Positions 1 to 5,217 of a DNA stretch of 9,601 nt are shown in pieces. The DNA is from an uncultured Coriobacteriia bacterium (GTDB lineage: Bacteria; Actinomycetota; Coriobacteriia; Coriobacteriales; QAMH01). Below the pieces are notes generated by a model. That model worked only from the letters and a program-made list of their open reading frames with translations. It had not been told where the DNA came from and searched no databases. The stretch lies in assembly GCA_902493755.1 (NCBI GenBank), contig CABURF010000025.1, positions 1 to 9,601 of the forward strand, written 5' to 3'. How positions within the stretch are numbered: position 1 is the stretch's first letter; every line of letters begins with the position of its first letter. The position numbers and the translations under genes were made by a program.

Positions 1-218
1 ACGGGAACATCCCCCGTGTTCTTGATGGCGATGTCCTTGTTCATGCCATCGAACTCCTCCTTAATCTCCGTGCCAGGAGAAGTCGCGAAGGGTACCGAAC
101 CCGAAGCGTTCGACGTGTCCGTGTAATACGCAAGGGAAACGCCAACCGTCGTCAGGGCAAACAGGCAGATTGCCAGACCGGCGACTGCAATGCGCTTGGT
201 AAGGTAACTGCTTTTCAT
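1..218 (-). CDS. SipW-dependent-type signal peptide protein, BsaA/TasA-like matrix protein (C-terminus outside window)
   Basis: ATG 218 opens a frame that runs off the left edge; 72 complete codons are visible. The protein starts MKSSYLTKR, continues with a hydrophobic core (about 10-29), and then VSLAYYTDTSNASGS. This matches the pattern of SipW-dependent signal peptides, where cleavage falls before or within a (A)(Y/F)(Y/F)(T/S)D segment. The mature part has an EEFDGMNKDIAIKNTGDVPV stretch, which resembles the EEF...K.V.IKNTG.VP.YVR pattern of the BsaA family of SipW-dependent biofilm-matrix proteins. Such proteins are cut by an archaeal-like (ER-type) signal peptidase and assemble outside the cell into fibres or matrix. 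The gene lies 26 bases after the large surface-protein gene with no promoter between, so the two should be co-transcribed. A SipW-type peptidase gene would be expected nearby, to the left of the window. The family call is from pattern memory; the mature domain is mostly unseen. Confidence 0.72.
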   Translation of the reverse strand, partial: MKSSYLTKRIAVAGLAICLFALTTVGVSLAYYTDTSNASGSVPFATSPGTEIKEEFDGMNKDIAIKNTGDVP

Positions 219-224
219 GAGGAA

Positions 225-232
225 CCTCCTTT
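225..232 (-). promoter_or_regulatory. Strong ribosome binding site of the SipW-type gene
   Basis: AAAGGAGG on the minus strand lies 6 bases before ATG 218. It is close to the perfect anti-16S match and much stronger than the site of the preceding gene, so this smaller protein may be made in larger amounts from the shared transcript. Confidence 0.8.
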
Positions 233-244
233 CGTCCCCGTGGG

Positions 245-2986
245 TTAGTCGGTCACCGGCTCGCCGTCTTTGTAGCGCTGCCAGGTAATCTTTCCATCCT
301 TGTCAATTACCTTCTTGTAGGAATTGACGATGGCGTTCTCGTAGGTGTTCTGATCATCGAACGTGTTGTCGAAGCTCACGGTGAACTCTCCGCCAACGCC
401 AGCGGTGACATGCACATGCTTGCGGGCGATATCCACGACCTTCATGTTCGTAGCCGAGAGTTCCTCGATGGCGTAGTAGCCCTCGTCCAGACCGGTGAGC
501 TCGGTGCTCTGCACGCCGTTGACGGTCAGGTGCATCGCAAGCGTGCCTCTCCAGGTAGCGTTCTGAGCGTTACCGGTCCTCACAAACGCCACGCAATCCG
601 CCTCGGTGTCGAACCTGTACACGTTGAAGGCAACGTTTGCCTCGTCATACTTGCCAAAGTCGAAGCCCTCGAGATTCTTGGTCACGGTGAGCTTGCTACC
701 CGCGGGTGCGTTGGTGAACGTCACGCCGAACTCGCCATTACCAGACTCGTCTAAGGCAAGCTCGCCATAGACGCCCGTGGCCGTCTTGTCCGTTGCACCG
801 CTGGGTGCAAGCAGGTTGGAGACGGGCGTGTTATCGGTATTCACGATCGTATCCTGAGTTGCCTGGCCAAAGCCAAGATCCTTGCCCGCGTCGACCACGT
901 AGCCTTGCAGACTGTAGGTCTTGGCAACAGCACCATCCAGAAGCTCGTTGACGATGACAGCACCTGGCTCGCCCTCGACGTGCTTGTACGGAACATCCGT
1001 GAAGGTGATGTACTGGTCAGCCTTGAGCTCGATTCCCGTCACCTTGTTCTGGACAATGTTATACGTTTTCGAGCCAATCTCCTTGCCGTCACTCTTGTTG
1101 TAAACGGTGCCGGTAATGGACACGGGATTAGGAGTCGTTCCGATGTAATACTCTGGAGTTGCCCACTCAGGCGAAATGATCATCTCGAAGTCGAACGTGG
1201 CGTCAGGATCATCAGCACCATCGAGTATCTTGGAGATGGTAACTTTCGCACTGCCATCGACCGGCGCCTCCTGCGAAGGCGGGGTCACCTGCCTGTTCGT
1301 GACGGTCGCGGTCGTCAGGCCATTGGCGCCCAGCGTGCCATCAGCCGTACCCAAGGCATTTGAGTCATGGTGCGGGTCTCCGGCTTTGGTGACGATGCAC
1401 GTACCCTTGTCAGAGCTGACATTGCCAAACTTGTACGAGGCAGCGGATTGCTCCTCCGTGCCTTCCTTTACGTCGTAGGAAAGCTCCTTGATGATGTACG
1501 TACCCTTCTCGTCATCGGCGGCAAAGGGCATATCCGCGAACTCGATGCTCTCGCCTGCGTGGAGGCTGAAGGTAATCGCATGGTTCTCGTCGAAGGTGTA
1601 CTCCGATGTCACCGCGTTTCCAGCGGCATCGACAAGCTTGCCGGAAACCTTACGACCCTTATACAGAGCTTGATCCCCGAATCCAGGTGAAGCGATGAGC
1701 TCGAAATTGAAGACGGCCGTGGGGTCATCCTTTGCATCGTCCGCAGACTTCTCGACGCTCTTTGCAATCTTCAGCGGCCTCGGATCGAGCACCTTCTTGT
1801 TGAAAAAGATGACCTCGGTGGCGTGAGTTGCGTATGCTTGGCCATACTCAGACCAGTTGGGGATAATTTCGTTACCGTCTTTGTCGTGATAAACCTTCAC
1901 CTCTCCGCGAAGCGCAATTAGCTTGCCATCCACGACATAGCCGCCGCCTTTATTAATCTCTCCAAAGCTGGTATCTGGGTTTTCGACCACATTTCCATCA
2001 AAATCGTAGTAAGTCCAGTCATTTTGGTAGATATTGAAGTACCATCCTGCAGTCGCTGGATCGGTATTTTTGTTGAAATATATACTGCTGTAATAATCAT
2101 CCGAGCTACAGTTTGGGTCAGCAATTCTGTTGCCACTCGCATCAAAGAATGCATCTACATACCTGTAGCTATCCTTATCGCAATTGGGGTTGGCGACTAC
2201 ATTGCCATTCGCATCGTAATAGGCATAGATGCAACTCCCCTGCTCATCGTAAAGGTATTCCTTGTACTCGCCATAAACGGCTTTAGCAGTGGTGCCTGTA
2301 TCCTTGAGCTTGCTTCCGTAATCTTCAGCAACATCCTCGGGAGGGGTGTACGTGACCCCCTCAGTGGGCACATCAGCCTTCGAATAGTCATAGCCGGCCT
2401 TGGCAGCCTTGCTATCGAAACCGATAAGCTCGTTTACGATGAAGCCGCAATCCGTATCATCATAGGCAAATGGCATGTTCTCAAAGAGGATGCGCTGGCC
2501 AGCCTTGAGCGAGAAATTAATCTTATGGTCTGAGATGCCAAGGGTTACCCCACCGGGAATGAGATTGCCGTCAGAGTCTTTCGCGGCTTTCATTCCGTTG
2601 ATCTGGGCAGTTCCCGTCGCCTCATCGACGACGGCATCCACGGGCCTGGGCTGCGCCTTATCGGTCACGTCATAGACAATGCCCGTAACGGATTCAACTC
2701 TGGAGTCACCCTTGTCAATCTGGTTGAGCTTGTCATCGATGTACTGGGGTGAAACTATGAGCTCGAAATCGAACAGCGTGTCACCAGAGGATTCCGTTCC
2801 TGGCTCGAGCTGTTTCTCGACAGAGACCGGCTTCAACATGGGACTATAGCTGCCGCCCTCATAGCCATTCGCCACCGCAGCATAGAGCATGACCAGACCC
2901 GCCAAAACGGCCGTGATAAGCACTATGACTAGGGGAAGAGCCCTCTTCTTGGTGGGCACCGCAGTGCCACTGCTCACGTTATCCAT
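245..2986 (-). CDS. Large pilin/adhesin-like surface protein with four isopeptide-type beta domains (FctA/Cna_B-like), no sortase signal
   Basis: This 913-residue exported protein begins with a short basic N-terminus (TKKR, 12-15) and a hydrophobic helix (about 17-39). AVA at 37-39 could be a signal-peptidase site, or the helix may stay as an anchor. Four related domains follow, each with the Lys...Glu...Asn pattern of self-forming isopeptide bonds. The candidate triads are K58/E186/N396, K409/E501/N564, K586/E681/N759 and K770/E842/N874. The first three share a [ND]FE[LM]I.SP strand (DFELIVSP, NFELIASP, DFEMIISP) and a Glu-containing strand (IVNEL, IIKEL, IVNEL); the fourth is more Cna_B-like (YYAIEEL). 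Domain 1 carries an insertion of about 140 residues with short repeats (see the repeat entry). The protein ends in a hydrophilic tail (KDGEPVTD) without LPxTG or a second membrane helix, so classical sortase anchoring is not visible. Its own promoter lies upstream, and the SipW-type gene starts 26 bases downstream. It is probably a structural matrix or adhesive protein; the ligand is unknown. Confidence 0.8.
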   Translation of the reverse strand: MDNVSSGTAVPTKKRALPLVIVLITAVLAGLVMLYAAVANGYEGGSYSPMLKPVSVEKQLEPGTESSGDTLFDFELIVSPQYIDDKLNQIDKGDSRVESVTGIVYDVTDKAQPRPVDAVVDEATGTAQINGMKAAKDSDGNLIPGGVTLGISDHKINFSLKAGQRILFENMPFAYDDTDCGFIVNELIGFDSKAAKAGYDYSKADVPTEGVTYTPPEDVAEDYGSKLKDTGTTAKAVYGEYKEYLYDEQGSCIYAYYDANGNVVANPNCDKDSYRYVDAFFDASGNRIADPNCSSDDYYSSIYFNKNTDPATAGWYFNIYQNDWTYYDFDGNVVENPDTSFGEINKGGGYVVDGKLIALRGEVKVYHDKDGNEIIPNWSEYGQAYATHATEVIFFNKKVLDPRPLKIAKSVEKSADDAKDDPTAVFNFELIASPGFGDQALYKGRKVSGKLVDAAGNAVTSEYTFDENHAITFSLHAGESIEFADMPFAADDEKGTYIIKELSYDVKEGTEEQSAASYKFGNVSSDKGTCIVTKAGDPHHDSNALGTADGTLGANGLTTATVTNRQVTPPSQEAPVDGSAKVTISKILDGADDPDATFDFEMIISPEWATPEYYIGTTPNPVSITGTVYNKSDGKEIGSKTYNIVQNKVTGIELKADQYITFTDVPYKHVEGEPGAVIVNELLDGAVAKTYSLQGYVVDAGKDLGFGQATQDTIVNTDNTPVSNLLAPSGATDKTATGVYGELALDESGNGEFGVTFTNAPAGSKLTVTKNLEGFDFGKYDEANVAFNVYRFDTEADCVAFVRTGNAQNATWRGTLAMHLTVNGVQSTELTGLDEGYYAIEELSATNMKVVDIARKHVHVTAGVGGEFTVSFDNTFDDQNTYENAIVNSYKKVIDKDGKITWQRYKDGEPVTD
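1853..2221 (-). repeat. Short Asp/Gly/Asn-rich protein repeats in a lower-GC insertion of the surface protein
   Basis: Four imperfect copies of the pattern [YF]-[YFH]-D-x-x-G-N-x-[IV]-x-x-P occur in the encoded protein: YYDANGNVVANPN (residues 256-268), FFDASGNRIADPN (280-292), YYDFDGNVVENPD (326-338) and the weaker YHDKDGNEIIPN (366-377). The first two are adjacent units with a 24-residue period. They share GATGCGA-TGGCAA at the DNA level. The acidic DxDGN-like core could bind calcium, but this is speculation. A hand count gives about 43% GC for 1981-2280, against about 57% at 421-480 of the same gene. Confidence 0.6.
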
Positions 2987-3115
2987 ACGCCACCACCCTC
3001 TCGCTCAGTAATGGGGGCGAGTGAAGACGTGCCGTTTTGGGCAGCGCTTCACCCAAACTCTCTCTTATGCAACATCGTCTTTCCGCATGATGCGAAAAAA
3101 CGACTGTTCTCCAAG
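2987..3115 (-). promoter_or_regulatory. Structured 5' leader of the surface-protein operon
   Basis: Between the predicted transcription start and the ATG at 2986 lie about 130 non-coding bases. An inverted repeat at 3021-3052 can pair GTGAAG (minus strand, 3047-3052) with CTTCAC (3021-3026) and TGCC (3040-3043) with GGCA (3030-3033), leaving a CAAAAC loop. Nearer the start, CTCGC (3017-3021) can pair with GCGAG (3000-3004). Alternatively, the C-run at 3013-3019 can pair with GGTGGCG (2988-2994), which includes part of the ribosome site. A short palindrome, CGCAT-N-ATGCG, lies at 3084-3094. No known riboswitch is recognised, and no T-run follows any stem, so these are not intrinsic terminators on this strand. 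Confidence 0.35.
2993..3000 (-). promoter_or_regulatory. Ribosome binding site of the 913-residue surface protein
   Basis: GAGGGTGG on the minus strand lies 6 bases before ATG 2986 and supports that start. It is G-rich and can be partly covered by the C-run at 3013-3019. Confidence 0.6.
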
Positions 3116-3121
3116 AGCGTA

Positions 3122-3151
3122 ATTATAGGCGAGAGTTAACTCTATTGGCAA
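3122..3151 (-). promoter_or_regulatory. Sigma-70-type promoter with a palindrome in its spacer
   Basis: On the minus strand TTGCCA (3146-3151; 5 of 6 match to TTGACA) is followed after 18 bases by TATAAT (3122-3127; 6 of 6). Transcription would start near 3115 and read into the 913-residue surface-protein gene and the SipW-type gene behind it. The -10 box contains the TAA stop of the amidase (3123-3125). The spacer carries a perfect 12-base palindrome, AGAGTTAACTCT, at 3132-3143, which is well placed for a repressor or activator. The promoter is read from the sequence; the operator role is inference. Confidence 0.65.
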
Positions 3152-3827
3152 ATTCTGAAAGTCGGCTATTAAGGTATGGACCTGGGCAAATGGTGTCTTC
3201 GTTAAACATGCCGTGTGTCGTTAATGTCCCAGTCTCATCACCCGTGTAAGTAAAGGTCGTGATGCCGTTGCGTTTGCAGATGTCAACGCAAAGGTCGACG
3301 AGCTTCTCGAAGGCCGCATCACTCACGTGCCAGTTGCCGCCTTCCTCGTCATTTGCCACTTCGATGGTGATGGCGCGCTCATCGTTTTCGCGGTTGCTCG
3401 AAGTCCAGGCACGGTTGCCTTCCTCGACGTAGAGGGCAACATTGCCCTCGCTATCGATGGCGTAATTAGAGGACGCCCGGCGGTCACGATTGGCAAAGCG
3501 GCTCCCCAGCTCTTCGAGTGAAAGGTTGCCTGCCATGTGGTGAACGGTAATCTTCGTGATCTCACCCTCGCGCGGGAAATCCGCATTGGGGCTCAACGCA
3601 ACATAATTGGTGAGTGGGCTATTCTCGGCGATGATGGCCGCTTCCTCTTCAGACGTAAGCTCCTGGCCCACGTTATCCGGCAGCGATCGATACTCCACGA
3701 GGCAGAGCACGGCGACGGCGACGACAAGTGCGACAAAGCCCACGAGCAGACAAACGGGGATGACACGCGAGCCCTTCGTCGCATCTTTTGCGATCGTATC
3801 ATTACCCTGCATCCCCAAAATCTTCAC
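3123..3827 (-). CDS. Membrane-anchored N-acetylmuramoyl-L-alanine amidase (Amidase_2/PGRP fold)
   Basis: This 234-residue protein should cut the amide bond between N-acetylmuramic acid and L-alanine in peptidoglycan. A short cytoplasmic N-terminus with basic residues is followed by one membrane helix (about 23-45), an acidic linker (about 50-80) and the catalytic domain (about 85-230). Zinc ligands expected for the Amidase_2/PGRP family are visible: H96 in VHHMAG, H205 in THGMF and C214 in CPGPYL; Y122 (SSNYAID) matches the conserved active-site tyrosine. The AWTSSNREND stretch and TIEVAND (154-160) are typical of amidases of Firmicutes and their phages. No cell-wall-binding domain is present, so the helix probably does the anchoring. 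The start is uncertain: GTG 3827 has GAGG only 2 bases away, whereas ATG 3812 (residue 6) lacks a well-placed ribosome site. The gene begins 9 bases after the ligase stop, so co-transcription is likely. It may be a domesticated endolysin-type domain used in wall remodelling. The TAA stop lies inside the -10 box of the next promoter. Confidence 0.88.
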   Translation of the reverse strand: MKILGMQGNDTIAKDATKGSRVIPVCLLVGFVALVVAVAVLCLVEYRSLPDNVGQELTSEEEAAIIAENSPLTNYVALSPNADFPREGEITKITVHHMAGNLSLEELGSRFANRDRRASSNYAIDSEGNVALYVEEGNRAWTSSNRENDERAITIEVANDEEGGNWHVSDAAFEKLVDLCVDICKRNGITTFTYTGDETGTLTTHGMFNEDTICPGPYLNSRLSEFANRVNSRL

Positions 3828-3836
3828 CGCCTCTTT

Positions 3837-5216
3837 CTAGATCCCCCATGCGATGCACGCCGCAAGCACTCCGAGTACGAGCGCAAATGCGCCAGCAAGC
3901 ACTTTGACCGACGCGCCATACAGCAGCGCCCCCGTCGTGCGTGGCGAGCCCGCCGTCACCATCAAGAGCGAGCCGATCGCCGGGAAGAAGAGACTCGTGT
4001 CGAGCATGTTATGGACGATGAAGGCGACAAACGCACCGCGCTGCTCGGGGTCGCGACGTTTGACGAAGAAGCGCACGGCGACGACGAGCAGCATGAGGGC
4101 GGCAATGACGCCCAGCTCGACGGCTATGTGGAGCAGGCTGTTGTGAATGTGCCAGGTGTTGAAGTAGAGGTCGCCATCCATCATGTTCAAGACACGCCAC
4201 TGGTATGCACCAACGCCAAAAAGCGGATTGACGCTCAGATATCCGATGCCGTTCTGGATCATATCGAGACGCTCGAAAAAGGTTGCCGGTGCACTGCCAC
4301 GAATGAGCATGGCCACGATGGCCACGACCGGGCCCAGAATGGCGAGCGGTGCCGTAAGGCGCATGTGAGAGCGCAGAAAAGCCTCGAGCTGTGCCCAAAA
4401 CATCACGAGCGCGATGAGATACGCAAGCGTGACGATGTTAAAGAGCGGCAAGTCGCCCCAGGATGGCGCCAGGTATAGGCAGATGCCCGTGCCGACGCCG
4501 ATCACGAGCTTCACGATGAGGACAGCGGCATCAGCAAGCACGGCGTCCCATGTGCGTTCACGCTTCGAGTACAGCAGCATCACGATTATGGCGATGACGA
4601 GAGCCCCGAAGCTGCCAAGCGAAAGCGTAAGCGCAAGCGATACGAGAATGAGTGGCTCGACATGGCGCAAGATACGCTCCGCCACATCGCTTCCCTTGAG
4701 ACCAAGAAGCGCGAACCATCCGATGACCATGTAGATGCCCAGCGCATTGGCGCCACCAAGAGGCCAGCCCAGACGCGAGACCACGCCACCGAAGGCATCG
4801 AAAACGAAGAAGGCAATGCCGATAACCGCCGCAAGCGCCACCCACGCTACGATTGCCTGACGCAGGAAACGCGCCTCGTCCTCGTCCATACTGGCCACGG
4901 CAAGGTAGACCACAAGGAACACCGCTTGCACGCAGACATAGCCCTGCGTGAGCGTACCATATGCACGAAGCGACGCATAACCACAGAGCAGGATATAGAC
5001 AAGCAGGGGAATGAAGATCCACAGGTCGAGCTTCATGCTCCGACGCGTCAGCAATGCGACGCAGAGCATGAAACCCATGACGCATACCATCAGGGCATTG
5101 CCTGCGCCGGTAAACGACAACGCGATGATGACGATCATCGTGCAGAGTGCGACGCAGTTGTCATTCGCAAACTGGACGATGTCAAAGCGCGGCGTGTCTG
5201 CGGACTTCACGCCCAC
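3837..5216 (-). CDS. O-antigen ligase/polymerase-family (Wzy/WaaL-like) polytopic membrane protein
   Basis: I place the start at GTG 5216, giving 459 residues; a second GTG at 5210 is equally usable. The open frame extends upstream to 5309, but those 31 Arg/Ser-rich codons lie over the 3' end of the preceding gene and look like a shadow. GAGGG at 5223-5227 gives a 6-base spacing to GTG 5216, and AAGGTGG at 5213-5219 may serve GTG 5210. About 12 hydrophobic segments run from residue 21 to the C-terminus. The family hallmark is in the last third: an extracytoplasmic loop with NPLFGVGAYQW (about 330-340), then WHIHNSLLHIAVELG (about 355-369) leading into a membrane helix. In WaaL-type ligases a histidine in this region is catalytic; H356 or H358 would be the counterpart. 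Such proteins transfer or polymerise lipid-linked glycans on the outer face of the membrane. In a Gram-positive this suggests capsule, cell-wall polysaccharide or protein glycosylation, but no glycosyltransferases are visible here. The glycan and acceptor are unknown. Confidence 0.82.
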   Translation of the reverse strand: MGVKSADTPRFDIVQFANDNCVALCTMIVIIALSFTGAGNALMVCVMGFMLCVALLTRRSMKLDLWIFIPLLVYILLCGYASLRAYGTLTQGYVCVQAVFLVVYLAVASMDEDEARFLRQAIVAWVALAAVIGIAFFVFDAFGGVVSRLGWPLGGANALGIYMVIGWFALLGLKGSDVAERILRHVEPLILVSLALTLSLGSFGALVIAIIVMLLYSKRERTWDAVLADAAVLIVKLVIGVGTGICLYLAPSWGDLPLFNIVTLAYLIALVMFWAQLEAFLRSHMRLTAPLAILGPVVAIVAMLIRGSAPATFFERLDMIQNGIGYLSVNPLFGVGAYQWRVLNMMDGDLYFNTWHIHNSLLHIAVELGVIAALMLLVVAVRFFVKRRDPEQRGAFVAFIVHNMLDTSLFFPAIGSLLMVTAGSPRTTGALLYGASVKVLAGAFALVLGVLAACIAWGI

Positions 5217-5217
5217 C

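Noticed and set aside
1853..2221. CRISPR array or DNA-level tandem repeat
   Set aside because: The similarity is at the protein level with diverged DNA, the units vary in spacing, and they lie in frame within a long coding sequence.
2024..2533. Plus-strand open frame of 169 codons, hydrophobic (Ile/Val-rich)
   Set aside because: It looks membrane-like only because it is the complement of the Asp/Asn/Tyr-rich repeat region; the sense frame is continuous and shows domain repeats.
3021..3052. Hairpin as a rho-independent terminator
   Set aside because: No T-run follows on the minus strand; the T-rich part lies in the loop of the plus-strand version. It is better described as leader structure.
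3081..3100. Palindrome CGCAT-N-ATGCG next to an A/T run as an intrinsic terminator after the amidase gene
   Set aside because: The loop would be a single base, and on the minus strand the T-run precedes the stem instead of following it, so it cannot work as a terminator for these genes. It could at most be a protein-binding site.
3537..4478. Plus-strand open frame of 313 codons
   Set aside because: It spans the junction of the amidase and ligase genes in antisense, is very rich in Arg/His/Asp/Glu, has no ribosome site or known motif, and both sense genes have clear family signatures.
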